NCBI GenBank assembly: GCA_910585525.1
Contig: CAJUFR010000001.1
Location: 1 to 64,000 of the forward strand
Direction of reading: 5' to 3'
Source of the DNA: an uncultured Angelakisella sp.
Lineage (GTDB): Bacteria; Bacillota; Clostridia; Oscillospirales; Ruminococcaceae
DNA: 64,000 bases
Positions within the stretch are counted from its first letter, which is position 1. Every line of letters begins with the position of its first letter. Both the position numbers and the translations under genes were made by a program. Positions 8,367-16,809 of this stretch are shown here, in pieces. Under the pieces are notes generated by a model that saw nothing but the letters and a program-made list of their open reading frames with translations, did not search any database and was not told the origin of the DNA.

Positions 8367-8528
8367 CACATTCCGTATGCCCATTTCGATTTGGGAGTAG
8401 GTGCCACGGCTAAGGGGCGACCCCAAGACCTGAAGCTGTGCAACGGTCTGTTCCTGTGTCATATCACAGGAACACCTGATACGCCGGATATTTTGTCCAA
8501 AGGTTTTATTAATCAACAATTTTGTCAT
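8283..8528 (-). CDS. Small XRE-family helix-turn-helix protein, tandem paralogue B
   Basis: An 81-aa helix-turn-helix protein of the same length as paralogue A. It begins MTKLLINKTFGQNIRRIRCSC and has GSPLSRGTYSQIEMGIRN in the recognition region, so the DNA-contacting helix differs from A. From YVSDLVALQ to the C-terminus it is identical to A. The ATG at 8528 follows CAGGAGGC. It is divergently oriented from the small unknown gene at 8657, with 128 bases between. Confidence 0.75.
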   Translation of the reverse strand: MTKLLINKTFGQNIRRIRCSCDMTQEQTVAQLQVLGSPLSRGTYSQIEMGIRNVYVSDLVALQKIFDVDFSAFFENIPTSR

Positions 8529-8656
8529 AAAAGCCTCCTGAACTGCAAATCAATCAAAGAAAAGCCAACATCTTGATTTTAACCGAGAAATGGTGTAAGA
8601 TTGCTAGCAGATGCTAGTGGCATCGTGATTTACCAAATAAAACAGGAGGGACTATC

Positions 8657-8971
8657 ATGAATGAAAGCGAAAAAAAATCCAGCCAGCAGGAGTTACACCG
8701 CCTGCTGCTCTGGATGCGGGACAACCCGGAGGACTGGGATCGTATCTGCCACCCGGAAACCTATGAAACGGACATGGACTACATCGTCACGATGGTGGAC
8801 AGCCTGTACCAGCATGGTCTGTATACCATCATGATGCAGCTGATGTATGCCAACTACTTCACCGGCAGGATGGAGCAGGCCATCACCCGCACCACCGACG
8901 AGTGCTTCCTGGACATACCGGAGGAGGTACTGATGGAGCGGTTCCGCCGGAATTTGCAGGCGGTGGGATAG
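8657..8971 (+). CDS. Small acidic hypothetical protein (104 aa)
   Basis: A 104-aa protein with a clear ribosome binding site (CAGGAGGG) nine bases before the ATG. It is acidic and mostly helical by composition, with a Tyr/Met-rich centre (LYQHGLYTIMMQLMYANYF). No family recognised, no signal peptide. It is divergent from the two XRE paralogues, a typical layout for a regulator and its target, and the next gene on the right is convergent. Confidence 0.6.
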   Translation: MNESEKKSSQQELHRLLLWMRDNPEDWDRICHPETYETDMDYIVTMVDSLYQHGLYTIMMQLMYANYFTGRMEQAITRTTDECFLDIPEEVLMERFRRNLQAVG

Positions 8972-8988
8972 TGGCACGCCGTCGTTGC

Positions 8989-9447
8989 CTAACGGGTGCT
9001 TCGCCGCTGGAATACCGGCAGCGCCAGCCGGACCAGGGAGGAGGCCAGCAGCAGCCCCACCGCCACCGCCCCGGCCACCCCGAAGGTGTGGATGCCGGTG
9101 GAAAGGAACAGCTGGGTGTTGCCGCTGAGGCAGTATTCCATGGTGTAGTAGATGCCCCCGCCGGGGACAAAGGGGAGGATGCCCACCACCAGGAAGCCGG
9201 TGGCCGGGGCCTTGAGAAGGCGGGCCATGGCCTCGGCGTAAAGGGCCACCGCCACCGCCCCGGCGAAGTATTGGATCACATCGCTGCCGGTAAAGGCGCA
9301 GAGAAGGCAGACCGCCCACCCCACCCCGCCCCCCAGGGAGGAGACCACCAGCAGCAGCCCCCGCTGGTTGAGGATGAAGCAGAAGGCCACGCAGGCCATA
9401 ACGGCGTAAAGGCAGGGGAGAAGGAAGCCGGTGAGGAAGCCCATCAT
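8989..9447 (-). CDS. Threonine/serine exporter, ThrE C-terminal half (ThrE_2)
   Basis: A 152-aa membrane protein with four to five helices, matching the small-subunit half of ThrE/YjjB-type exporters; the family motif region GILPFVPGGGIYYTMEYCLSG is present. It starts at ATG 9447, overlapping the stop of the upstream large-subunit gene by four bases (ATGA). Together the two proteins correspond to the single-chain ThrE of Corynebacterium, which exports threonine and serine. Export substrate here is inferred from the family only. Confidence 0.85.
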   Translation of the reverse strand: MMGFLTGFLLPCLYAVMACVAFCFILNQRGLLLVVSSLGGGVGWAVCLLCAFTGSDVIQYFAGAVAVALYAEAMARLLKAPATGFLVVGILPFVPGGGIYYTMEYCLSGNTQLFLSTGIHTFGVAGAVAVGLLLASSLVRLALPVFQRRSTR

Positions 9448-10214
9448 ATCACCCCCCAAATGGACCGGGCGGCGGAAAGGGCGATACCGGCCCCCAACGC
9501 CAGGGCGGTGGCGGTAAGAAGGGACTCCGCCAGCTTGGTGATGCCGGAGAAAAGGTCCCCGGCCAGCACGTCCCGCATAAAGTTGGTGATGGCCACCCCG
9601 GGCACCAGGCCCATAAAGGCCCCGATGATGATCTTGTCCAGGTTCTGGCCCGCCCCCAGCTGGACGCCGGCGATGGCCACCAGGGCGGCCGCCATGCTGC
9701 AAAGGGTGTTGACAAAAAAGCCGTTGGCCCGGAGCCGGTCCATCCACAGCTTGAGGACGCCGATGGCGGCCCCCGCCACCAGGGAGCAGCAGGCGTCGGC
9801 CAGGGTGCCGCCGAAAAGGGGGGTGAAGAAGGCGGCCACAAAGGCGTAGCCCACCAGCTGGAGGGCGGGGGGATAACCAGTCCCGGCGGCGATCCGGGCC
9901 AACTCCCCGTCCACCCGGGGGAAGGGTGGCGTCTCCCGGCAGACCAGGCGGCAAAGGCTGTTGAGCAGGTCCACCTGGTGCAGGTCGGTGCCCCGGCGGT
10001 AGAGCCGCCGCACCCGGGTGTGGGAGTGGCCGTCGGGGTCGCACATGGAGACGATGAGCAGGCTGGGGATGGCAAAGATCTCGGTGGTCTCCACCCCGTA
10101 GGCCCGGCAGAGCCGCAGCAGCGAATCCTCCACCCGGTAGGCCTCGGCTCCGCTCTCCAGCATCTGGATGCCCATGGTGGAGGCGGTGTTCAGTAGGGCG
10201 TCGTAGTCGGTCAA
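9444..10214 (-). CDS. Threonine/serine exporter, ThrE N-terminal half (YjjP-like)
   Basis: A 256-aa protein of the ThrE N-terminal domain family (YjjP-like). A soluble N-terminal part contains the conserved MLESGAEAYRVEDSLLRLC pattern and HSHTRVRRL, followed by four to five membrane helices from residue ~120 with the LVPGVAITNFMRDVLAGD motif. Translation of the partner gene is coupled through ATGA. The two-gene split is common in Firmicutes. Confidence 0.85.
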   Translation of the reverse strand: MTDYDALLNTASTMGIQMLESGAEAYRVEDSLLRLCRAYGVETTEIFAIPSLLIVSMCDPDGHSHTRVRRLYRRGTDLHQVDLLNSLCRLVCRETPPFPRVDGELARIAAGTGYPPALQLVGYAFVAAFFTPLFGGTLADACCSLVAGAAIGVLKLWMDRLRANGFFVNTLCSMAAALVAIAGVQLGAGQNLDKIIIGAFMGLVPGVAITNFMRDVLAGDLFSGITKLAESLLTATALALGAGIALSAARSIWGVI

Positions 10215-10299
10215 GGGCGGGGCCTCCTTTTGGTCGTTATCAGACGAGGGGTGTTCCTGAGGGTCCGAAGGGCGTTTGCGCCGGGACCTTCAAAGGCTT

Positions 10300-11532
10300 T
10301 TACACCACCTGGAACAGATAAAACTTTAGATAATTGGTCTCCGGGACGTTCCACAGGATGGGGTGGTCAGGGGATTGCTGGCGGGATTCGATCTGGCGGA
10401 GTTGGACCCCGGCGTCCTGGGCGGCGGCCCGGAGCATCCCCTCAAAGAGTTCCGGGGTGGCGAAGTGGGAGCAGGAGCAGGTGGCCAGGTAGCCGCCCCG
10501 GGGCAGCAGCTTCATGGCCCGGTAGTTCAGTTCCTTGTACCCCCGCATGGCGGCGGGCACCGTTTTCCGGGACTTGGTAAAGGCCGGTGGGTCCAGGATG
10601 ATAAAGTCATAGGGGGCCTTGCCCGGCTGGGCCGCCAGGGCGGGGAGGAGGTCGAAGATATCGGCGGCCCGGGGGGCGACCACCTCCGTAAGGCCGTTGA
10701 GGGCGGCGTTTTCCGCCACCAGTTCCACGGCGGCCTGGGAGATATCCACCGCCGTCACCGCCGCCGCCCCGCCCTTGGCGGCGTTGAGGGCGAAGGAGCC
10801 GGTGTGGGTGAAGCAGTCCAGCACCCGCCGCCCCCTGGCCAGCCGGGCCACCGCCTGGCGGTTGTACTTCTGGTCCAGGAAGAAGCCGGTCTTTTGGCCG
10901 TTCTCAAAGTCCACATGATAGCGGATGCCGTTTTCGGTGATGATGGTCCGGGTCCGGGCGGGGGGCTCCAGGCCGGGGACAGGGAAGAAGCCCTTGCCCT
11001 GGGGCAGCCCCTCCAGCTGGCGGATGGCGGCGTCGTTGCGCTCGTACACCCCCCGTATCTCCTCCCCGCCCTCCGCCAGGACACGGCAGAGAAGGGGGAA
11101 AAGCAGCGGCTTGAGCCGGTCCATCCCCAGGGAGAGGGTCTGGGTCACCAGGATATCCCCGAACCGGTCCACCGTCAGGCCGGGGAAGCTGTCCGCCTCC
11201 CCAAAGATCAGGCGGCAGCAGCCGAACTGGTCCCCCATCACCGTCCGGCGGTAGTCCACGGCGTACCGCAGCCGCCGCTCCCAGAAGGCCGGGTCAAAGG
11301 TATCGTTGGCGTTGCGGGAGATGAGCCGCACCCGTATCTTGCTGGCCAGGCAGACCAGGCCGGTGCCCAGGTACCGGCCGCTCTGGCTCACCACGTCGGC
11401 CAGCTCCCCGTCGGGGAGGGGGTCGCTCTGGGGCAGCACCTCCGCCCCGTAGACCCAGGGGTGGCCGTTCTGGATGGCCCGCTCCCCCTTGGGGGTGACG
11501 ATGGCCTTGGGATAGCCTCGCTCCTTCTTCAT
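10300..11532 (-). CDS. RlmI-type class I SAM-dependent RNA methyltransferase
   Basis: A 410-aa protein of the RlmI/RlmK family (23S rRNA m5C methyltransferases). The N-terminal PUA domain (res. 8-75, HPWVYGAEV) binds RNA. The catalytic domain has FFLDQKYNRQAV, the SAM loop VLDCFTHTGSFALNAA near residue 235, the acidic AVDIS and the DPPAFTKS motif near 315, then the TCSCSHF cysteine motif. The start at ATG 11532 overlaps the stop of the upstream gene by ATGA. The exact target nucleotide cannot be fixed from sequence. Confidence 0.85.
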   Translation of the reverse strand: MKKERGYPKAIVTPKGERAIQNGHPWVYGAEVLPQSDPLPDGELADVVSQSGRYLGTGLVCLASKIRVRLISRNANDTFDPAFWERRLRYAVDYRRTVMGDQFGCCRLIFGEADSFPGLTVDRFGDILVTQTLSLGMDRLKPLLFPLLCRVLAEGGEEIRGVYERNDAAIRQLEGLPQGKGFFPVPGLEPPARTRTIITENGIRYHVDFENGQKTGFFLDQKYNRQAVARLARGRRVLDCFTHTGSFALNAAKGGAAAVTAVDISQAAVELVAENAALNGLTEVVAPRAADIFDLLPALAAQPGKAPYDFIILDPPAFTKSRKTVPAAMRGYKELNYRAMKLLPRGGYLATCSCSHFATPELFEGMLRAAAQDAGVQLRQIESRQQSPDHPILWNVPETNYLKFYLFQVV

Positions 11533-12017
11533 CCCTCCACCTCCATGGTGATGAGCCGGGACACCGGCAGCAGCCCCTCCAGATCCTGGCGGTCGAACCG
11601 GCCAAGGAGGGGGCTGTCCAGGTCCAGCACCCCGGCGACCTCCCCGTCCGGGGCGAAAAGGGGGATGACCAGCTCCGACCGGGAGGCCCCGTCGCAGGGG
11701 ATGTGGCCGGGGAAGGCGTGGACATCCGGCACCAGCTGGGGGGCTCCGGTCCGGGCAGCGGTGCCGCAGACCCCCTTGCCCCAGCCGATGCGGACGCAGG
11801 CGGGCTTGCCCTGGAAGGGCCCCAGCACCAGCTCCGCCCCCATCCGGCGGTAGAATCCCGCCCAGTTCAGGTCCGGCAGCGCCTGCCAAACCAGGGCGGA
11901 GAGGTTGGCCATATTGGCCACAGCGTCGGTCTCCCCGGCCAGCAGGGCGGCAGCCCGCTCCAGCAGCAGGGGGTAGAGGAGAGTTTTTTCCCGGGGCCAA
12001 AGGGTGGATGGTTCCAT
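11529..12017 (-). CDS. Free methionine-(R)-sulfoxide reductase (GAF domain)
   Basis: A 162-aa single-GAF-domain protein of the fRMsr family, which reduces free methionine-R-sulfoxide and protects against oxidation. The three conserved cysteines are visible: ACVRIGWGKGVCGTAA (two) and HIPCDGASRSELVIP (one), the pattern used for catalysis and disulfide resolution. NWAGFYR near residue 50 is also typical. A promoter-like TTGACG-17-TAAACT lies upstream, and GAAAGGAG precedes the ATG. Cotranscribed with the methyltransferase. Confidence 0.88.
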   Translation of the reverse strand: MEPSTLWPREKTLLYPLLLERAAALLAGETDAVANMANLSALVWQALPDLNWAGFYRRMGAELVLGPFQGKPACVRIGWGKGVCGTAARTGAPQLVPDVHAFPGHIPCDGASRSELVIPLFAPDGEVAGVLDLDSPLLGRFDRQDLEGLLPVSRLITMEVEG

Positions 12018-12058
12018 GGAGGCGGCTCCTTTCGCAGATGGGATGTCATATCTAGTAT

Positions 12059-12087
12059 AGTTTAATCTATCGGGGGCGGGGCGTCAA
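12059..12087 (-). promoter_or_regulatory. Predicted σA promoter of the fRMsr operon
   Basis: On the minus strand, TTGACG (12087-12082) and TAAACT (12064-12059) are separated by 17 bases, about 40 bases before the start codon. Confidence 0.55.
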
Positions 12088-12164
12088 GGGCGGAGGGGGG
12101 TTATTATATCATGCGGCATTGATATTTTAGCATATCTTTCTAACAGAATAAACTGTAGTTTTTT

Positions 12165-12217
12165 TAAGGAAAAAAGCAGGAAACCACAGGCCCCCGCCGC
12201 CTGTCGTTCCCTGCTTT
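12165..12217 (-). terminator. Terminator of the D-cysteine desulfhydrase gene
   Basis: Leftward: AAGCAGG ... CCTGCTT closes a hairpin that contains a nested CAGGC/GCCTG stem and is followed by a T-rich run. The other strand also has a T run (TTTCTTTTTTT), so it could act in both directions. Confidence 0.7.
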
Positions 12218-12228
12218 CTTTTTTTGAA

Positions 12229-13278
12229 CTAGACCACGTCCCCCACCATCGCCGCCTCGGCGAAGAGGGCGGTGGCGCCGCCGGTGTGCCAGTAGACCAC
12301 CCGGCTGCCCTGGGGAATGGCCCCGGTCCTGATCTGGTCCAGCATCCCACCGAAGCCCTTGCCGGAGTAAACCGGGTCCAGCAGGATGCCTTCGGTCCGG
12401 GCCAGCAGGCGGATGGCGTCGCTGCCGGTCCGGTTGGGGACCTCGTACCCCGGGGCGTAGTAGCCCCGCTCCACCACAAGGTCGCCGGGGGCCACCCGCT
12501 CCTCCGCCCCCAGCAGGGCCAGGGTGTCGTTGGCTAGGGCGGCGGCGCGGGCCTCGTACCCGGCGTCCTTGGGGCTTACCGCCACCGGCAGGATGCGGGT
12601 GGCGTCCCCCAGCAGCGCCCGCCCGGCGGCAAGGCCGGCCAGCGTCCCGCCGGTGCCGGTGGCGTGGCAGAGGACATCCGCTTGGATGCCCAGAGCCTCC
12701 AGCTGCTCCTGCAGTTCCACCCACCCGGCCACGAACCCCGCCGAGCCAATGGGGCTGGCGCCCCCCATGGGGATATCGTAGCAGCGGGTCCCGGCGGCCT
12801 CCAGCCCGGCGGCCTGGTCCCGTCCCATCCGGGCGGCCCGGTCCTCGGCCTGGGCCTCGGTCTCCCCGTCACGGATGGGGACGATGTGGACCTCCGCCCC
12901 CAGTATGTGGTCCAGCAGCAGGTTGGACCGAAGCTGGGCGGGGTCCGGCTCCACCACGCTGACCAGGTAGAGCACCGGGTCCAGGCCGCAGCGGCGGCAG
13001 GCGGCGGCGGTCTGCATGGCGTGGTTGGACTGGGTGGCCCCGTAGGTAAAGACGGTGGAGCATCCCTTGGCCACGGCGTCCCCCAGAAGATATTCCAGCT
13101 TGCGGACCTTGTTCCCACCAAAGAGGTTCACCCCGGAGAGATCGTCCCGCTTCAGGTAGAGTTCCACCCCCAGCTGGCCGGACAGCCGCTCCAGCCGGTG
13201 GAGGGGGGTGGGGTAGAAGCCCAGGCTCTGCCGGGGCAGGGCCTGGAGCAGTTCCTTGGCCTGTTGGATGGTCTTCAT
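12229..13278 (-). CDS. D-cysteine desulfhydrase / ACC deaminase family PLP enzyme
   Basis: A 349-aa PLP enzyme of the ACC-deaminase/D-cysteine desulfhydrase group. The PLP lysine lies in LFGGNKVRKLEYLLGDA near residue 55, GATQSNHAMQTAAACRRCGL is the substrate-binding serine/asparagine loop, and ATGTGGTLAGL binds the phosphate. D-cysteine desulfhydrase makes pyruvate, H2S and ammonia from D-cysteine. Start at ATG 13278. It lies 14 bases after the AraC-type sensor gene on the same strand, so it may be in its operon. The precise amino-acid substrate is inference. Confidence 0.8.
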   Translation of the reverse strand: MKTIQQAKELLQALPRQSLGFYPTPLHRLERLSGQLGVELYLKRDDLSGVNLFGGNKVRKLEYLLGDAVAKGCSTVFTYGATQSNHAMQTAAACRRCGLDPVLYLVSVVEPDPAQLRSNLLLDHILGAEVHIVPIRDGETEAQAEDRAARMGRDQAAGLEAAGTRCYDIPMGGASPIGSAGFVAGWVELQEQLEALGIQADVLCHATGTGGTLAGLAAGRALLGDATRILPVAVSPKDAGYEARAAALANDTLALLGAEERVAPGDLVVERGYYAPGYEVPNRTGSDAIRLLARTEGILLDPVYSGKGFGGMLDQIRTGAIPQGSRVVYWHTGGATALFAEAAMVGDVV

Positions 13279-13292
13279 ATGGATACTCTCCT

Positions 13293-15359
13293 TTACGATA
13301 CCGGCTGGGTCTCCTTCCCTGCGGGCAGTTCGGAGCGGAACTGGGAGGGGGTCTTGCCGGTGTATTTTTTGAACAGCACAAAGAAATACTTGATGTTCTG
13401 GTACCCCGCCTGTTTGGCCACCTGCTCCACCGGGTCGTCGGATTGGCGCAGCAGCTTGCAGGCCTTGTCGATGCGCACGTGCTGGATGGCGTCGTTGATG
13501 GACATGCCGGTGGAGGAGCGGAACTGCCGGTTCAGGTAGCTGGGGCTCATGTCCAGCTGCTCGGCGATCATCTGGCTGCAACAGTCGGCGTCGTGATACA
13601 GTTCGTAGATCCTGCCCCACACCGCCCCGCAGAGGGAATCGGCCATCTGCCGCTGGGAGGCCGCCACCGCGTCGGTGATCCGCCGCAGCCGCTGGTCCAC
13701 CGCCTGCTGGAGTTCCAACAGGCTGCCCAGGCTGGCGTCGATGGGGGGTGTGGGCTCCAGGCCGTACTTGATCTGGAGACCGGAGAGCATCTTGTCCAGG
13801 TAGTGGATGGCGAAGGAGAGGTCGTTGTACCGGTCCCGGCCCACCTGGTCCAGCAGCAGCAGCCACTGGGCCTGGGCCACCTGCAGCTGCCCTTTTTTCA
13901 GGGCGGCCTCCATGGCGGCCACCGTCTCGGCGGAAAAGCCGCTGGTCTGGTTGCATTCCGCCAGCAGTTCCTGGCAGAACACCGACTGGGTGGGGTAGAC
14001 GAAGGCCAGCCGGGCCAGTTCCTCCAGGGCGGAGAAGGCCTCCACCAGCTGCTGGCCGGAGTAGCAGGGGAGGCTGACATAGACCGGACCCCCGGCGGCC
14101 GCCTCCCGGATGGCGGGGAGCAAGTTGTTCCGCCCCTTGTTGGTGCAGGCAGGGAGGACGAAGGCGGGCCCCAACTCGTGGTCCGCCACCATGGCGTCGG
14201 GGTGGGCCAGCAGCAGGTCGGACAGCTTTTTGGATGGCTCCGGGGCGCAGACCATGACGATGGGGGGCTGGGTGTCGGAGGGGAAGCTGCCGGCCTGCAG
14301 CTCCTGGAGCTTGCGGCTGGTGGCGTAGGCCCGGTGGCTGGAGAGCAGTTCGTCGAACTTTTCCGCCGAATCCTTCCCCTCCAGTTCCACGGTGGTAAGG
14401 GCCCGGGAGATGTGAAGGAAGGTGGGGATGATGTAGACCAGCAGGTATGCAAAGAGCAGCAGCAGCACCACGCAGAGGAGGGCGAACATCACGAACACCG
14501 CCCTCTGCACCCGTACCAGCCCCGGGGCGGTGACCTCCAGCTGGAAGGCCTCCAGGTAGTACCAACCGGCCCGGCCCAGCTGGTGGTAGACCCAGCAGGA
14601 GGAGAGGAAGGGGGAGCGGTCCGGCAGCACGTAGCCGCTGCCGGGGCTGGCGGCGAAGGCGGCCTCGAACACCGGCCAGGGGGGCAGGTCCATGGCGATA
14701 TCCCCGGGGATGATGGGCTCCCCCGCCTGGTCCACGATTATATGCCGGTCCCGGGAGAGGGTGCCCAGCAGCTGGTCCTCGTACCAGGAGGCGTTGATGT
14801 CCAGCAGCATGGAACTGAAGCCGGAGGAATTGTCCTCGTAAAAGAGGAAGGAGTAGAAGGTGGCGCCGCCGTCCTGGCGCTTGAAGGGCACCAGGTAGGG
14901 GTGGTGCTCCGGGTGGAGGAGGATCTCCACCACCTGCTGGTCGTGGAAGTCGCCGGACCGGGCGGAGCCGTAGCTGCTCTCGGAGGTAAAGACGGTGTCC
15001 AGGTCCTGGTTGTAGACCATGACGTGGTCGATGAAGTTGCTGCTGCTGGCGAAGTTCCCCAGGTCCCGGTGGCCGATGGTCCGCTCCGACCAGGTGAGGT
15101 CATCGCTGGTGCGCAGGGTGCGGATGGAGGAGGTGTAGAACATCTGCATGGCGGAGGTGTGGATGTTGGTGTTGGTGCGGTCCATCACCGAATCCACATA
15201 GTCCCCGAAGCTGTCGCTGGCGGCGGTGATGCTTTGGAGGGTGGCGGCCCGGAACTGGAAGAAGAGGATGGCGAAGATGGCCAGGAAGGCCAGCAGCAGC
15301 AGCATGACCCCGCCCACCTGGATGAGCCGCCGCTGGATGCGGGCGGTGCTGTTGTCCAT
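13293..15359 (-). CDS. Membrane-anchored AraC-family transcriptional regulator with extracellular sensor
   Basis: A 688-aa protein. A first membrane helix (res. 12-34), a ~250-residue extracytoplasmic domain, and a second helix (res. ~285-310) frame a sensor resembling a Cache-type domain. A cytoplasmic middle region follows, and the C-terminus (res. ~590-685) is an AraC double helix-turn-helix (SQMIAEQLDMSPSYLNRQF and VEQVAKQAGYQNIKYFFVLFKKYTGKTPSQFR). Such one-component regulators usually control adjacent sugar or ion uptake genes. It is divergent from the ABC importer at 15.6 kb, its likely target, with a strong promoter between. The sensed ligand is unknown. Confidence 0.85.
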   Translation of the reverse strand: MDNSTARIQRRLIQVGGVMLLLLAFLAIFAILFFQFRAATLQSITAASDSFGDYVDSVMDRTNTNIHTSAMQMFYTSSIRTLRTSDDLTWSERTIGHRDLGNFASSSNFIDHVMVYNQDLDTVFTSESSYGSARSGDFHDQQVVEILLHPEHHPYLVPFKRQDGGATFYSFLFYEDNSSGFSSMLLDINASWYEDQLLGTLSRDRHIIVDQAGEPIIPGDIAMDLPPWPVFEAAFAASPGSGYVLPDRSPFLSSCWVYHQLGRAGWYYLEAFQLEVTAPGLVRVQRAVFVMFALLCVVLLLLFAYLLVYIIPTFLHISRALTTVELEGKDSAEKFDELLSSHRAYATSRKLQELQAGSFPSDTQPPIVMVCAPEPSKKLSDLLLAHPDAMVADHELGPAFVLPACTNKGRNNLLPAIREAAAGGPVYVSLPCYSGQQLVEAFSALEELARLAFVYPTQSVFCQELLAECNQTSGFSAETVAAMEAALKKGQLQVAQAQWLLLLDQVGRDRYNDLSFAIHYLDKMLSGLQIKYGLEPTPPIDASLGSLLELQQAVDQRLRRITDAVAASQRQMADSLCGAVWGRIYELYHDADCCSQMIAEQLDMSPSYLNRQFRSSTGMSINDAIQHVRIDKACKLLRQSDDPVEQVAKQAGYQNIKYFFVLFKKYTGKTPSQFRSELPAGKETQPVS

Positions 15360-15402
15360 AAAAAAGCCCCCCTTCCACCGCTTTTGCCGGTAAGACAGCA
15401 CT

Positions 15403-15432
15403 ATTATAGAGGATAGCCCGAAGGGCTGTCAA
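15403..15432 (-). promoter_or_regulatory. Predicted σA promoter of the AraC-type regulator
   Basis: On the minus strand TTGACA (15432-15427) and TATAAT (15408-15403) match consensus fully with an 18-base spacer. No comparably good promoter faces the divergent ABC operon, which fits activator dependence. Confidence 0.75.
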
Positions 15433-15607
15433 CACCCGAAAATCGCCACAAAATAGCCCGAAAGGCCAGGTTTAAAAATGGGATGTTGGCCATTTTGCAC
15501 GAATTTGAACTTTTCAGCCCCGGGAAACTGATGATAAAATGAAACCATGACAGGGGCGGCCACCGTCGCCCGCTGTCGAAAAATATGGACGAAAGGAAAT
15601 GAACGAA

Positions 15608-16702
15608 ATGAAAAAGACCTATCTGAGCCTTGCTCTGGCTGCCGTGATGGTCCTGTCCCTGCTGGCCGGCTGCGGCGGCGGGACCCAGCCCTCCAGCGCC
15701 GCCCCGGATCCCGCCCCCGCTCCCAGCAGCGACGCGGGCTCCACCGCCACCGCCCCCGCCCCCGAGAGCAATGCTCCCGACGCCTCCGGCAAGGTGATGC
15801 TCTACTCCTCCATGCAGGAGGACCAGCTGGTAGCCATCAAGGAAGGCTTTGAGAAGAAGTACCCCGGCATCACCATGGAGTACTACTTCGCCGGCACCAG
15901 CAAGGTGGTCACCAAGATCTCCACCGAGGCCCAGGCCGGCCATGTGGACGCCGACGTGATCTGGGTGGGCGACGCCGCCGACTACGTCTCCTTTAAGGAG
16001 AACGACATCCTGCAGCCCTACACCTCCCCCGAACTGGATGGCGGCGCCATCGACAAGGCCTATGTTGACCCCGAGGGCTACTACACCGCCGGCCGTCTGG
16101 TGGGCGTGGGCATCGCCTACAACAACGCCACCGTTACCCCCGAGGAGGCCCCCAAGACCTGGAACGACCTGCTGGACGAGAAGTGGAAGGGCCAGATCGT
16201 CATGTCCGACCCCGGCACCGCCGGCACCACCAAGTACTGGATGAACGCCATGATGTGCAGCGACAAGTACGGCACCGACTACATGCAGAAGCTGCATGAC
16301 AACGGCTGCCTGCTGGAGAGCGGCACCACCGCCACCCACAACCAGCTGGCCGCCTCCGCCTACAAGGTGGGCGTCTGCCTGGACTACGTTTCCGCCAACC
16401 TCATCAAGGACGGTTCCCCCATCACCTTCCTGTATCCCGAGGAGACCGTCTCCATCGCCAGCCCCATCGGCCTGGTGAAGGACTGCAACAACGAGGCCAA
16501 TGGCAAGCTGCTGTATGACTTCATCCTCTCCAAGGAGGGCCAGGAGATCCTGGTCGCCAACAACCTGGTCTCTGTCCGTACCGATGTCACCCAGTCCGTG
16601 GACCTGACCACCATCCCCTCCTTCCTGGAGTGCGATATGGCCAAGCTGGCCGCGGACAGCGAGGCCAACCTCACCGCCTTCAACGGCATCTGGGGCCTGT
16701 AA
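15608..16702 (+). CDS. Fe3+-type ABC transporter substrate-binding lipoprotein
   Basis: A 364-aa extracellular binding protein of the family that includes iron(III)-, 2-aminoethylphosphonate- and thiamine-type receptors. A signal peptide ends in LLAGC (Cys22), then a Pro/Ala/Ser-rich linker to residue ~60. The mature part opens with VMLYSSMQEDQLVAIKEGFEKKYPGI, typical for this class, and has DVIWVGD and GVGIAYNN further on. ATG 15608 is preferred to 15599 because AAAGGA is 9 bases before it. First gene of the ABC operon; substrate cannot be decided. Confidence 0.85.
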   Translation: MKKTYLSLALAAVMVLSLLAGCGGGTQPSSAAPDPAPAPSSDAGSTATAPAPESNAPDASGKVMLYSSMQEDQLVAIKEGFEKKYPGITMEYYFAGTSKVVTKISTEAQAGHVDADVIWVGDAADYVSFKENDILQPYTSPELDGGAIDKAYVDPEGYYTAGRLVGVGIAYNNATVTPEEAPKTWNDLLDEKWKGQIVMSDPGTAGTTKYWMNAMMCSDKYGTDYMQKLHDNGCLLESGTTATHNQLAASAYKVGVCLDYVSANLIKDGSPITFLYPEETVSIASPIGLVKDCNNEANGKLLYDFILSKEGQEILVANNLVSVRTDVTQSVDLTTIPSFLECDMAKLAADSEANLTAFNGIWGL

Positions 16703-16749
16703 GCACCATTCCTCGCACCGTTTGAGGAAACGATCAGCATCATTCAAAA

Positions 16750-16783
16750 GGGGGCGGGGACGGCATCGGCTGCCCCCGCCCCC
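16750..16783 (+). terminator. GC-rich hairpin between binding protein and ATPase genes
   Basis: GGGGGCGGG...CCCGCCCCC forms a strong stem without a proper T run. In ABC operons such hairpins often stabilise or attenuate the transcript so the binding protein is made in excess. Confidence 0.55.
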
Positions 16784-16809
16784 ATTACTTAACGTGAGGA
16801 GGAAGGTAT

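Noticed and set aside
13443..15416. 657-codon open frame opposite the AraC-type regulator
   Set aside because: Translation is Gly/His/Gln/Pro-rich low-complexity, as expected antisense to a GC-rich gene. The minus-strand gene has clear domains.
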